NCBI GenBank assembly: GCA_016707175.1 | Contig: JADJIB010000002.1 | Location: 124,001 to 188,000, forward strand | Source: Candidatus Phosphoribacter hodrii | GTDB lineage: Bacteria; Actinomycetota; Actinomycetes; Actinomycetales; Dermatophilaceae | Length of the DNA: 64,000 nt | Direction: 5' to 3' | Part shown: positions 8,827-21,527 of the stretch, one piece after another | Layout: the number at the start of each line of letters is the position of its first letter | Position numbering within the stretch: position 1 is the first letter of the stretch | The notes under the pieces: model-generated | Database searches by the model: none | What the model was told of the DNA's origin: nothing | The model's input: the letters and a program-made list of their open reading frames with translations, nothing else | Translations under genes and position numbers: made by a program

Positions 8827-9873
8827 CTACTCCGCGGACGTTCCGGTCACAGTTCGGTGTGCCCGTCTCACCTTCCGGTCGCTGATGGGGCGTTCGCCGA
8901 GCGCTTCGGGCGTCCAGTCGGCGTCAGCCACGCCCGCGACCGCCTCAGACCCGCTCGCCTCGCCACCCCCATCGGGTATGCCGTCCGCCCCCGTTTCGCC
9001 GTAGGCCCCCTTCGCGGGGCGGCGGGTCCGGCGCGGAGTGACGACCCCGTCGGCCAGCCGCCGAGCCGAGATGAGGAAGCCGGTGTGGCCATGCATCCGG
9101 TGCTCCGGGCGGACCGCCAGACCCTCCAGATGCCAGCCGCGCACAAGCGACTCCCAGGCCGACGGCTCGGTCCACCCGCTGTGCTCGCGCAACGCCTCGG
9201 CAACCCGGGACAACTGGGTCGTCGTCGCGACGTAACAGACGAGCACTCCCCCGGGCCGCAACGCCGTGGCGACGACGTCGATGCACTCCCAGGGAGCGAG
9301 CATGTCCAGGACGACCCGGTCCACGCTGTCGGGCTCCACCTCACCGGGCAACGACTCGACGAGGTCGCCGACCACCACGCGCCACGCCAGGTGCTCCCGG
9401 CCGAAGAAGGCCCTGACATTGCCCTGCGCGATCCCGGCGAAGTCGGCCCGCCGCTCGAAGGAGATCAACTCCCCCTCGTCGCCCACGGCCCGCAGCAGCG
9501 ACATCGACAGCGCCCCGGAACCGACGCCGGCCTCGACGACGCGGGCGCCCGGGTGGATGTCGCCCATCGCGACGATCTGCCCGGCGTCCTTGGGATAGAT
9601 CACCGCAGCGCCGCGTGGCATCGACATGACGTAGTCGGCCAGCAGCGGTCGCAGCGCGAGGTATTCGACCCCCGCTGAGTTGGCGACGACGCTGCCCTCG
9701 GGTGCCCCGATGAGCTCGTCGTGGGCCAGCCGACCCTGGTGGGTGTGGAACTCGCGGCCCGCCTCCAGGGTGATCGTGTGGAGGCGTCCCTTGGCATCGG
9801 TGAGTTGCACCCGATCACCGACGACGAACGCCCCTCGCTGGGCTTGGGTGCCTCGCCTCGGCTCTGCAGTCAT
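8827..9873 (-). CDS. trmI: tRNA (adenine-58-N1)-methyltransferase TrmI
   Basis: SAM-dependent enzyme that makes m1A58 in the T-loop of tRNA. The Rossmann SAM motif VVEAGVGSGAL (about residue 110) and the later motifs VVLDMLAPWE and GGVLVCYVATTTQ are clear. The N-terminal domain (FVVGDRVQLTDAKGR) is typical. At 348 residues it is longer than many homologues because of a low-complexity C-terminal tail. A TAGACT hexamer eight bases before the ATG suggests a leaderless transcript. It lies upstream of arc, a conserved arrangement. Confidence 0.93.
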   Translation of the reverse strand: MTAEPRRGTQAQRGAFVVGDRVQLTDAKGRLHTITLEAGREFHTHQGRLAHDELIGAPEGSVVANSAGVEYLALRPLLADYVMSMPRGAAVIYPKDAGQIVAMGDIHPGARVVEAGVGSGALSMSLLRAVGDEGELISFERRADFAGIAQGNVRAFFGREHLAWRVVVGDLVESLPGEVEPDSVDRVVLDMLAPWECIDVVATALRPGGVLVCYVATTTQLSRVAEALREHSGWTEPSAWESLVRGWHLEGLAVRPEHRMHGHTGFLISARRLADGVVTPRRTRRPAKGAYGETGADGIPDGGGEASGSEAVAGVADADWTPEALGERPISDRKVRRAHRTVTGTSAE

Positions 9874-9884
9874 GGCGAGTGAGT

Positions 9885-10229
9885 CTAGGTGGCCCGCCGC
9901 CGCACCTTCACAGCCTCCACCTCGTATCGGCTCTGCACTCCCCCGCCGGTACGGAAGAACCTCCGGCGCAACGAGCCATCGACAACGGCCTGATCGTTGG
10001 GACGTAGGCGCAGCGCCGAGCGTCTCGTGGCCGCCGTCCAGCAGGAGACGTCGATCGCGTCCACTGTCGGGCCGCGCGGTGATCGCCGCGCGGCCCCACG
10101 TGGCACGACGAGCCGGAGCGTCACCACCAGGTCGCCGCTGGGCAACTCCCGCTCCTCCGGCTCTGAACCCACCCGACCGGCCAAGTGGACCTCGTTGAGC
10201 ACGGGATCCTCCGCGCGTTCCGCCGCCAT
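9885..10229 (-). CDS. Single-stranded DNA-binding protein homologue
   Basis: Short OB-fold protein of 114 residues resembling SSB: NEVHLAGRVGSEPEERELPSGDLVVTLRLVV at the start and DVSCWTAATRRSALRLRPNDQAVVDGSLRRRFF in the core. It lacks the long acidic-tipped tail of the replicative SSB, so it is probably a secondary paralogue. The ATG at 10229 follows GGGAGGAG at good spacing. It lies 11 bases downstream of trmI's stop side on the same strand, between a site-2 protease and trmI. Confidence 0.8.
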   Translation of the reverse strand: MAAERAEDPVLNEVHLAGRVGSEPEERELPSGDLVVTLRLVVPRGAARRSPRGPTVDAIDVSCWTAATRRSALRLRPNDQAVVDGSLRRRFFRTGGGVQSRYEVEAVKVRRRAT

Positions 10230-10400
10230 CTCGACTCCTCCCGGTGCCCGCGGGCCCGTGTCGCGGGCGCCGTGTGGTCGCGCCGACACCGACACCTCAC
10301 ACCCACCAGGTGGGTGAATCCAGCGCCCCAGGGGAACCTGTGGACAGTGGGACGACCGACCACGGGCATGTGGACAACCAGAGCCAGCCCCCACAAAGGC

Positions 10401-11534
10401 TCAGCGCAGAGCGGCCTCGACATCGGCGAGTGAGACGGTCCCGATCAGCTGGCCCAACGAGTCGCAGACCAGCACGGCCTCCTTGACATTCTCACCCTCG
10501 ACATGGCCGGCGAGCGCGGAAACGACCAAAGACGCATCGTCACCAGGGTCGGCCTGCACGACCCACCCCGAGGGCGGACGAACCAAGACCGCCGTCGCAG
10601 GAACCACAGGCAACTGATCGACGGGCACCGCACTCAAGGCAGCCAGGTCCAGGAACCCCACGGGCGTCCCCATCGGGTCGACCAGGACGGCGCGCTGCGC
10701 CCCCGGCAGCCGCGCGAACCCTTCCAGCGCAGTGGCCGCGCTGGCAGACCCCGGCACGACGACGACCGGACGCAGCACCTGTCCCACCCGCACCCGCGCC
10801 ACCGCCCGGCGGGCCGTCCCCGCGCGGATCGCCTGGGTGGCCCCCTGCCAGAGGAACGCCCCGATGAGCGCGACCCACACAATCGTCACCAGGGAGGGTC
10901 GACCGCCTGACAGCAGGGGCTCGGCGAGGAGATAGACGACCGCAAGCACCGTGACGACGCGGCCCAACCATCCCGCGACGACCATGGCCAGCCACCGGTC
11001 GCCGGTGACCTTCCAGACCACGGCCTCGACGACGAAACCACCGTCCAGCGGCAGCCCCGGCAGCAGGTTGAAGACCGCAACAAGCACGTTCGAGAAGGCC
11101 AACGCCCAAGCGAGCAGCGCGGGCACCGCCGGCAGGTCGACCTGCAGCAGGAGCCACCCGACTCCCGCAAGCAGCAGGTTCCCCGCGGGCCCGGCGATCG
11201 CGATCAACGCGGCGGTTCCGGGCCGCCGTTGCCCCGACCCAAAGACCGTGTGCCCGCCCCAGAGGTTCGCGACGATCCGACTGACCTCGCTGCCGGTCGA
11301 CCGAGCCGCGAGCGCGTGGCCCGCTTCGTGGACGAGCACCGACACCAACAACAGCAGCGCGTATGCCGCCGCGACGGCATACCCCGCGCCTCCCGGAAGC
11401 GCTCCGGCCAGTTGCGGGCCGAAGGTCATCACGACGACGACGGCGATGATCGGCCAGGACCGACCGATATAGACAGGTATGCCGGCCACTCGCCCCAGCA
11501 ACCAGCCGTACTGAGGATCTGCGGCCGGGCTCAT
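10401..11534 (-). CDS. Site-2 protease family zinc metalloprotease (M50) with CBS domains
   Basis: Intramembrane zinc protease of 377 residues. Zinc ligands are visible as HEAGH in an N-terminal membrane helix and in NLLPGLPLDGG further on; several hydrophobic helices surround them. The C-terminal third (about residues 240-377) carries CBS-type repeats seen in the Rip3-like group. The ATG at 11534 is chosen because TAGGGT lies eight bases upstream; a longer reading adds a basic, low-complexity stretch. It is divergent from metH. Substrate unknown; family members cleave anti-sigma factors or other membrane proteins. Confidence 0.88.
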   Translation of the reverse strand: MSPAADPQYGWLLGRVAGIPVYIGRSWPIIAVVVVMTFGPQLAGALPGGAGYAVAAAYALLLLVSVLVHEAGHALAARSTGSEVSRIVANLWGGHTVFGSGQRRPGTAALIAIAGPAGNLLLAGVGWLLLQVDLPAVPALLAWALAFSNVLVAVFNLLPGLPLDGGFVVEAVVWKVTGDRWLAMVVAGWLGRVVTVLAVVYLLAEPLLSGGRPSLVTIVWVALIGAFLWQGATQAIRAGTARRAVARVRVGQVLRPVVVVPGSASAATALEGFARLPGAQRAVLVDPMGTPVGFLDLAALSAVPVDQLPVVPATAVLVRPPSGWVVQADPGDDASLVVSALAGHVEGENVKEAVLVCDSLGQLIGTVSLADVEAALR

Positions 11535-11696
11535 GGTCGCAAACCCTACGTCACCACCCTTTCCGCTCCTGCCCGCTCCACCCGCCCCAAGCCCGCCCCG
11601 CCGCCCCGAACGTCCGGGTCGCGGTCGATCCCCCGCAGGCGTCCGCGTGCGCGGCATACTGGTCCGGCCGCCCCGCCCACCCCATCAAGGACCCTT

Positions 11697-15542
<3,846 letters not shown>

Positions 15543-15572
15543 GCCGGGGTAAGTCGGAGTGGGCCGGAGTAG

Positions 15573-16664
15573 TCAGCCAGCTCGCACCGGAAGCTTCACC
15601 AGGACCCCGGCGGCGGGGTCGCTGGGATAGCGCACGGCATACCCATGGGCGGTCCTCAGCGCGGGGTCGGCCCAACGCTCGGTGCGGGCGTTCCGGTAGT
15701 TGAACCACACGGTCGCCCCCGGCGGTGCTCCGGTGACGACCCGCGCGATCGCCGGGTCGTCTGGGTGGCCGAAGGTGTCGCCGTTGCTCGAGACGAGGTA
15801 GTGCGTCGCGGGCGCGGCCGCGACGAGGTCGGCGAGGACGTTCGCCTCACTGCCGTGGTGCGGCAGTTTGAAGGCATCAACCGCAACCGCAGGTATGCCG
15901 CGCGCCCCGGCGAGGGCGGTCAGCGCATCGGTGAGGACGGGCCCGAACGCGTCGGCGCCAAGGAGCACGCTGGCGCCGCGGTGCTCGACGAGCAGGGCGA
16001 TGCTGCTGCCGTTGGGTGGGGTGCCGTCCTTCGAGGTCTTGCGGGCAGCGAGGGTGGCCAGATCACCCAACGGGCCGGGCAGGTCGGGGACCGGTCGGTC
16101 GGGCTCGGGATGCAGGGCCTTGTCCAGGGCCTCGGTCCAGACCTTGGCGAGGGCAGCCAGGCGGCGGCCGTTCGGGGACAGGACGGTGATGCGCGGCCCG
16201 CCAGGGATCGTCACCTCCGCGAAGCCCGGATCGACCGGGGTGGCGATGGCGGCGCCTGCGAAGGCGACGTTCCACGGCATACCTGGCTGGGCTCCGGGAG
16301 CACCGCTCAAGGTGGCCGTGAGCGTTTCTCCTTGGGCGACGCTGCGCGGGACTGCGCGTGGCGAGCTGGCCTGCCGATGCCCGTTGAACCAGACATCGCC
16401 GACGTGGGTGCGGGCGAAGTCGGAGGCGAGGAAGGGGATCATCCCGCCGATGTGGTCGCTGTCGATGTGGGTCACGACGGCGACGTCGATGGCGGGGTTG
16501 CTGGCTGGCAGCCGGTCCAGGCGGGCTTTGAGGAGCGGCCAGGTGTCCGGTGGCCCGCCGTCGACGAGCATCCGCCAGGGTCGGCGGCCCGGCCGGAGGC
16601 ATTCGACGAGCAGGCAGTCGCCGAGTCGGGCCGGCAGCATCTCCACGCGGATCGCGGTGGCCAT
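15573..16664 (-). CDS. Stand-alone ComEC/Rec2-like metallo-beta-lactamase-fold hydrolase
   Basis: Predicted zinc hydrolase of 363 residues. The metal motif is seen as THIDSDHIGG, a later KLPHHGS resembles ComEC and competence-related MBL proteins, and HPDD may add another ligand. There are no membrane segments, so it is not a DNA channel; related free-standing proteins are thought to be nucleases or phosphodiesterases. The ATG at 16664 has GGAGGA about ten bases upstream. It is divergent from the RecB-type nuclease gene, with about 100 bases between. Confidence 0.75.
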   Translation of the reverse strand: MATAIRVEMLPARLGDCLLVECLRPGRRPWRMLVDGGPPDTWPLLKARLDRLPASNPAIDVAVVTHIDSDHIGGMIPFLASDFARTHVGDVWFNGHRQASSPRAVPRSVAQGETLTATLSGAPGAQPGMPWNVAFAGAAIATPVDPGFAEVTIPGGPRITVLSPNGRRLAALAKVWTEALDKALHPEPDRPVPDLPGPLGDLATLAARKTSKDGTPPNGSSIALLVEHRGASVLLGADAFGPVLTDALTALAGARGIPAVAVDAFKLPHHGSEANVLADLVAAAPATHYLVSSNGDTFGHPDDPAIARVVTGAPPGATVWFNYRNARTERWADPALRTAHGYAVRYPSDPAAGVLVKLPVRAG

Positions 16665-16755
16665 GGTGGCAGCGTCCTCCCTCGCTGCACGGCGCCGCAA
16701 CCGATTCTGCGAACTGCCCTGTGGATGAGCGTGACCGGGTGTCAGGGGGACGGCA

Positions 16756-16761
16756 TACGGT
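16756..16761 (+). promoter_or_regulatory. -10 element TACGGT of the RecB-type nuclease gene
   Basis: TACGGT lies six bases before the ATG at 16768, with no Shine-Dalgarno between, which predicts a leaderless transcript. The hexamer overlaps a copy of the iterated motif (CGGCATAC at 16751), so the motif and the promoter share bases here. Confidence 0.5.
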
Positions 16762-16767
16762 GGGTCC

Positions 16768-17613
16768 ATGGTCGCCGCACTGTCCCCGAGCCGGGCCTCG
16801 GACTTCAAGCAGTGCCCGCTGCTCTATCGCTTCCGGGTCATCGACCGGCTGCCGTCGCCGACGTCCGCTGCGGCGGCGCGCGGCACCCTGGTCCACGCGG
16901 TGTTGGAGCGGCTGTTCGACCTGCCCGCCCACGAGCGGACCCCAGCCGCGGCCGCCGCGCTGGTGGCGCCGCAATGGGAGCGGCTGGTGGCCGAGGAGCC
17001 CGAGCTCGCGGGCCTGCTGGACGCCGACGACGACGGCGCAGCCGACGCCTGGTATGCGCAGGCGGTCGGGCTGGTCGAGCGGTGGTTCACGCTTGAAGAC
17101 CCGACCCGGTTGGAGCCGGCCGAGCGCGAGCTCTATGTCGAGGCGGAGGTGGACGGCCTGGTCCTGCGTGGCTATGTCGATCGTCTCGACGTGGCCCCTG
17201 ACGGGTCGATGCGAGTGGTCGACTACAAGACCGGGCGATCCCCGTCGGAGTTGTTCGAGCGTTCGTCGCTGTTCCAGATGAAGTTCTATGCCCTCGTGCT
17301 GTGGCGGTTGCGCGGCGTGGTGCCTCGGATGCTCCAACTGGTCTACCTCGGCAACGGCGAGGTAGTGCGCTATGAGCCGGACGAGGCCGACCTGCTGGCC
17401 ACCGAGCGTGGCATCAAGGCCCTGTGGGCGGCGATCGAGCGCGCCGCTGCGACCGGCGATTGGCGGCCCCGGGTGTCGCGCCTGTGCGACTGGTGCGATC
17501 ACAAGTCGCTCTGCCCCGAATGGGGTGGGACTCCCCCGCCGCTGCCGACCGACGCGCCCGCTCGGGCTCTCGATCCGGCCGTCACCGGTCGGGTAGAGCC
17601 GGCCGACGACTAG
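16768..17613 (+). CDS. RecB/Cas4-type PD-(D/E)XK exonuclease
   Basis: Predicted DNA exonuclease of 281 residues. The N-terminal Cys (KQCPLLYRF) and the C-terminal cluster CDWCDHKSLC match the four cysteines that hold an Fe-S cluster in Cas4/AddB-like nucleases. Catalytic residues are in GTLVHAVLE, GYVDRLD and VVDYKTG. The start is supported by TACGGT six bases upstream. This conserved actinobacterial gene usually lies close to metH and mshC, as here. Role probably DNA repair; not shown by sequence. Confidence 0.88.
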   Translation: MVAALSPSRASDFKQCPLLYRFRVIDRLPSPTSAAAARGTLVHAVLERLFDLPAHERTPAAAAALVAPQWERLVAEEPELAGLLDADDDGAADAWYAQAVGLVERWFTLEDPTRLEPAERELYVEAEVDGLVLRGYVDRLDVAPDGSMRVVDYKTGRSPSELFERSSLFQMKFYALVLWRLRGVVPRMLQLVYLGNGEVVRYEPDEADLLATERGIKALWAAIERAAATGDWRPRVSRLCDWCDHKSLCPEWGGTPPPLPTDAPARALDPAVTGRVEPADD

Positions 17614-17643
17614 TCGGTCAGCCGCGGGTCGGTCAGCCGCGGG
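17614..17643. repeat. Two direct copies of a 15-base unit
   Basis: TCGGTCAGCCGCGGG is repeated twice without a gap, between the nuclease stop and the HAD gene. The second copy contains the HAD stop codon and its last two residues, so the duplication touches the 3' end of that gene. It is probably slippage. Confidence 0.8.
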
Positions 17644-18313
17644 TCGGAAGGGCCGCGAAGCCCGGCAGCCCGACCAGATCCGTTGGGCTCACCCCGACCA
17701 GGGTCGGGATCTGCACCACGCCAGGCATCCGGGGCACCGGCTTCACGCTGGGCACCACGATGGTCTGGGCGCCGGCCGCCGCGGCCGAGCGGGCGCCCGG
17801 CTCGGAGTCCTCGATCGCGATGCACTCCTCTGGCGCCAGCCCCAGCCCGGCTGCGCCTCGGAGGTAGGGCTCAGGGTGCGGTTTGCCGTGGGTGACGTCT
17901 TCGCCCGAGACGACGAGGTCGAAGGCGCCGCCGGGCAAGGCGTCGCCGATGGCGTCGGTGATCGGGCGGTAGGACATCGTCACCAGCGCAGTCGGGACGC
18001 CGGCTTCGCGTAGCGCGGTGAGCAGTTCCCGCGCCCCGGGGCGCCACGGCACCTCTGCCCGGATCCGGCGGACGACGCCGGTCACCAGTCGGTCGACGAG
18101 CTCATCGATCGGCAGGTCCACGGGGCTGTGGTCCTTGATGTATGCCGCCGAGTCGGTCAGCGCGCGACCCACCAGAGCGAAGGCGTCGGCCTCGGTCCAC
18201 ACGCCGCCGAAGTCCTCGACCAGAGCGCGTTCCTCGAGGACCCAGTAGGCCTCCGAGTCGACGAGAGTGCCGTCGAGGTCCCACAACACGGCCGCTGGCA
18301 GGCGGGCAGACAT
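17633..18313 (-). CDS. HAD-superfamily hydrolase, beta-phosphoglucomutase-like
   Basis: Cytosolic phosphatase or phosphomutase of 226 residues. HAD motif I is DLDGTLVDSE, motif II is in LVTMSYRP, motif III is GKPHPEPY and motif IV is AIEDSEPG. The helical cap between motifs I and II places it in the subfamily with GPP phosphatases and beta-phosphoglucomutases. Substrate unknown. The start at 18313 lies in a 167-base gap shared with the divergent PAC2 gene, which also contains one copy of the iterated motif. Confidence 0.85.
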   Translation of the reverse strand: MSARLPAAVLWDLDGTLVDSEAYWVLEERALVEDFGGVWTEADAFALVGRALTDSAAYIKDHSPVDLPIDELVDRLVTGVVRRIRAEVPWRPGARELLTALREAGVPTALVTMSYRPITDAIGDALPGGAFDLVVSGEDVTHGKPHPEPYLRGAAGLGLAPEECIAIEDSEPGARSAAAAGAQTIVVPSVKPVPRMPGVVQIPTLVGVSPTDLVGLPGFAALPTRG

Positions 18314-18480
18314 CTTGGTGAGACCCCTTCGCAGGTGGTGGTGCGTTCGCCGCCGCCGGAGGGTGACGAGCCCACCAAGTCTACCGACCGCGGCGTGTTG
18401 GTCCGCCGGGTGAGGCGCGGCGGCATACCGGCTGGGGGCCGTGGCCCTAGGGTGGTGTCCTCCGATTCCTGCCCTGCGAG

Positions 18481-19335
18481 GTGACTGTGCCTGTGCTCCG
18501 TTCCATCCCAGAGTTGCGCGAGCCGGTGCTCGTCGCGGCCTTCGAGGGCTGGAACGACGCCGGTGAGGCCGCGTCTGCGGCGGCCGCCCACCTCATCGAG
18601 GTGTGGGATGCGCAACAGGTCGGTGAGCTCGACCCGGAGGACTACTACGACTTCCAGGTCAACCGGCCGAAGATCACCCTCGTGGACGGTCAGCGTCGGA
18701 TCACCTGGCCGACGACGCGGATCTTCGTCTGCCAGGGCACGACCGGGCCGCATGACATCGTCATCGTCGAAGGCATCGAACCGTCGATCCGCTGGCGGCA
18801 CTACGCCGACGAGCTCGTAGAGGTCGCCCAGGCCCTGGGTGTGCAGACCGTCATCACCCTGGGCGCCTATCTCGCCGATGTCCCGCACACCCGGGCGATT
18901 CCGATCAACACCAGCTCCGACGACGTGAGCGTGCAGGATCGGTTCGGCGCTGAGCCGAGCGAATACCAGGGCCCGACCGGGATCGTCGGCGTGCTCACCG
19001 AAGCAGTCCGGGCCGCCGGGATCGAGTCACTGTCGTGCTGGGCAGCCGTGCCGCACTACGCCGGTGGTCCCCCCTCGCCCAAGGCCGCGTTGGCCCTGCT
19101 CGGCCGCCTCGAAGAGGTGCTCGACGTGTCGATCCCCGCTCGGGCGATCGCCGACGAGGCGAAGGCGTGGGAGCGCGGCGTTGACGAGATGGCCGAGAGT
19201 GATGAGGAGGTGGCCGACTACGTGCAGTCGTTGGAGGAAGCCACCGACACGGCCGAGTTGCCCGAGGCCAGCGGTGATGCGATCGCCCGCGAGTTCGAGC
19301 GTTACCTCCGCGGCCACGAGGACGATCCGTCCTAA
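18481..19335 (+). CDS. PAC2 family protein
   Basis: Homologue of the proteasome assembly chaperone 2 fold, 284 residues. Conserved blocks include AFEGWNDAGEAAS, VVEGIEPSIRWR-like IVEGIEPSIRW, LGAYLADVPHTR and AVPHYAGG. The acidic C-terminal helix is typical of the actinobacterial form. In actinobacteria it is found close to mshC and is not proven to act on the proteasome. A TAGGGT lies about 30 bases upstream and GAGG close to the start; GTG at 18487 is an equally good start. Confidence 0.88.
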   Translation: MTVPVLRSIPELREPVLVAAFEGWNDAGEAASAAAAHLIEVWDAQQVGELDPEDYYDFQVNRPKITLVDGQRRITWPTTRIFVCQGTTGPHDIVIVEGIEPSIRWRHYADELVEVAQALGVQTVITLGAYLADVPHTRAIPINTSSDDVSVQDRFGAEPSEYQGPTGIVGVLTEAVRAAGIESLSCWAAVPHYAGGPPSPKAALALLGRLEEVLDVSIPARAIADEAKAWERGVDEMAESDEEVADYVQSLEEATDTAELPEASGDAIAREFERYLRGHEDDPS

Positions 19336-19362
19336 CTGCGCCCGCCGTGCCCTCGCCGCGTC

Positions 19363-20619
19363 CTAGACGCGGACTCCGAGGAGTCGGTCGACGGCACGCG
19401 CGACGAGACCAGGTGCACCGAGCTCAGTTCCGCCGTGCTCCAAGGTCCGCACGGCCCACGCGTCGACCAGAGCCAGGGCACCCGGGGTGTCCAGATCGTC
19501 GGCGACTCGCTCCCGGAGCTTGGCCAGCAGTCCGCCGGCAGGCGCTCCCCCGTTGCCGGACAACGCGGTTCGCCATCCAGCCAGCCGCTGGGTCGCCCGG
19601 TGCAGGTCGGCGTCGGTCCACTCCCACTCGGTGCGGTAGTGGTGATCCAGCAGAGCCAGCCTGATCACCATCGGGTCGACACCGGCCGCCCGCAGGGCCG
19701 ACACGAGCACGAGGTTGCCCTTGGACTTGCTCATCTTCTCGCCCTCGAAGGCCACCATCGCCTGGTGCATATAGACCTGGGCGAACGGCCGCGTCCCGGT
19801 GAGTGCGCAGCCCTGGACGGCGCTCATCTCGTGGTGGGGGAAGACGAGGTCGGTCCCACCACCCTGGACGGTGAACGGCATACCGAGATAGCGGACGGCC
19901 AACGCCGTGCACTCGATGTGCCACCCAGGTCGACCGCGACCGAGGGTGGCGCCGTCCCACGAGGGCTCATCGGCGCGCTCGGCACGCCACAGCAACGGGT
20001 CGAGCGGGTCACGCTTGCCCGCCCGCTCAGGGTCGCCGCCGCGCTCCCCGAAGATCGGCAGCATCTCCTCGCGGGTCAGCCCGGACAGGTCGCCAAAGCC
20101 GGGTCGCTGGCTGATGTCGAGATAGACGTCCCGCCCATCGGCCTCGACCGCGTCGGGCGTGTCCACGCGATAGGCCATGCCGTTGGCCAACAACGCCTCG
20201 ACATCAGCGACGATGAGGTCGATGCTCTCGGTGACACCGAGGTAATGGTCCGGGGCGATCACCGACAACGCGGTCATGTCCTCGCGGAACAGCGAGGTCT
20301 CGCGGTCGGCCAGGTGGATCCAGTCGACACCGTCCCGCACCGCGCGCGCCAACAACGGGTCGTCGACGTCGGTGACGTTCTGGACGTAACGCACCTCGTG
20401 CCCCGCATCGCGCAGCGCCCGACCCAGCACGTCGAAGGTGACGTAGGTGGCCGCATGCCCCATGTGCGTCGCGTCGTAGGGCGTGATGCCGCAGACGTAG
20501 AGGCCCGCAACCGGCCCTGGCTCCAGCGTGACGAGTTCACCGCGTGCCGTGTCGTGGACGCGGACAGCCGGCCCGTGACCGGGGATGTCAGGGATGAAGG
20601 GTGAGGGCCAGGAGCGCAC
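19363..20619 (-). CDS. mshC: Cysteine:GlcN-Ins ligase, mycothiol biosynthesis
   Basis: Joins cysteine to the glucosaminyl-inositol precursor in an ATP-dependent step of mycothiol synthesis. The 418-residue protein is a cysteinyl-tRNA-synthetase relative without the tRNA-binding domain. The class I HIGH motif is ATHMGHAATY, zinc ligands are expected around YVCGIT and HIECTA, and KMSKSKGN is the second ATP motif. The start GTG at 20619 has TAGGCT six bases upstream, so it may also be made from its own leaderless transcript. It is last in the PGM-DUF3090-SCO1664-mshC run, a conserved actinobacterial operon. Confidence 0.96.
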   Translation of the reverse strand: MRSWPSPFIPDIPGHGPAVRVHDTARGELVTLEPGPVAGLYVCGITPYDATHMGHAATYVTFDVLGRALRDAGHEVRYVQNVTDVDDPLLARAVRDGVDWIHLADRETSLFREDMTALSVIAPDHYLGVTESIDLIVADVEALLANGMAYRVDTPDAVEADGRDVYLDISQRPGFGDLSGLTREEMLPIFGERGGDPERAGKRDPLDPLLWRAERADEPSWDGATLGRGRPGWHIECTALAVRYLGMPFTVQGGGTDLVFPHHEMSAVQGCALTGTRPFAQVYMHQAMVAFEGEKMSKSKGNLVLVSALRAAGVDPMVIRLALLDHHYRTEWEWTDADLHRATQRLAGWRTALSGNGGAPAGGLLAKLRERVADDLDTPGALALVDAWAVRTLEHGGTELGAPGLVARAVDRLLGVRV

Positions 20620-20674
20620 CGCATGAGCCTAATCGCTGCGAGCGCCCGCGAGGTCACCTGTCCTGCGGCTGCGC

Positions 20675-21514
20675 TCAGAGGGCAGGCCACGGGATCGAGG
20701 GCCAGCGCCCACCAGGACGCGGGTGTATGCCGCCCACCGCCAGCGCGCGCACCCGGACGCCCAGCGCGGCCAGGTCCTCGGGCGGCAGCAGGACAGTCAG
20801 CGTCTGAGTCAGCGCGTCTTCGTCGTCGGCAAGCCGCTCGGCGAAGGCTGCGAGGCGCTCAATATCGCTGCCCCGCAACGGTTCTCCGGCCCAACCCCAC
20901 AGCACGGTGCGGAGTTTCGGCTCGGCGTGGAAGGTCAGGCCGTGATCGAAGCCCCACAAGGTCGCGTGCGCATCGCGGACCAGATGCGACCCCTTGCGAT
21001 CTGAGTTATTGAGGATGGCGTCCAACACGGCGGCATCGCGCAGATCAGCGGTGGCCTCGTGCACGACCGTGACGGCAGTTCCGTCGGGCAGTTCGCCGTC
21101 GACCACCCCCAGCCACCCGTCCGGCACCTGGCCCACCGAGACGATCCGCACGGGCCCCTCGTCGGTCTCGGTGGCGAAGGGGTCACCGATCCACAACTGC
21201 ACCGACCCAGCCCCGAGCGGTCCGTCGCGCAGCACGGTCGGCGGGACGACGGCATACCCGGTGGCTTCGGCGACCAGCGCGGAGGCGACCTCGCGACCGG
21301 CGAGGGTGCCTTCCGGGAAGTCCCACAGCGGTCGCTCGCCGCGGATCGGCTTGTAGATCGCCTGCAGGACCGGCCCGCTCCCCTCCGGCGGCGTGACCTC
21401 CACGAGCAGGGCGACGTTGGAGGCCTCGACGATGCGCCCGACGACGTTCAGTGTGCCGACCCGCAGGGCCTCGTCGACGGCCTCGCGCTCGGCCGCAGTG
21501 GTCGGCCCGTGCAC
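20675..21514 (-). CDS. SCO1664-family protein (kinase-like fold)
   Basis: Conserved actinobacterial protein of about 279 residues. It opens with GTLNVVGRIVEASN and has YKPIRGERPLWDFPEGTLAGREVA, NNSDRKGSH and FDHGLTFH, a pattern resembling PI3/4-kinase-like catalytic loops (D in NSDRKGSH and in FDHG). Substrate unknown. It starts 13 bases after DUF3090 at GTG 21514, but the start is weakly supported. It sits in the operon with mshC, which suggests a link to mycothiol or redox metabolism but does not prove it. Confidence 0.82.
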   Translation of the reverse strand: MHGPTTAAEREAVDEALRVGTLNVVGRIVEASNVALLVEVTPPEGSGPVLQAIYKPIRGERPLWDFPEGTLAGREVASALVAEATGYAVVPPTVLRDGPLGAGSVQLWIGDPFATETDEGPVRIVSVGQVPDGWLGVVDGELPDGTAVTVVHEATADLRDAAVLDAILNNSDRKGSHLVRDAHATLWGFDHGLTFHAEPKLRTVLWGWAGEPLRGSDIERLAAFAERLADDEDALTQTLTVLLPPEDLAALGVRVRALAVGGIHPRPGGRWPSIPWPAL

Positions 21515-21527
21515 CCTCGCGCGCCGA

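Noticed and set aside
11535..11696. Cobalamin riboswitch upstream of metH
   Set aside because: The 162-base gap shows no conserved B12-box or paired core that I can recognise.
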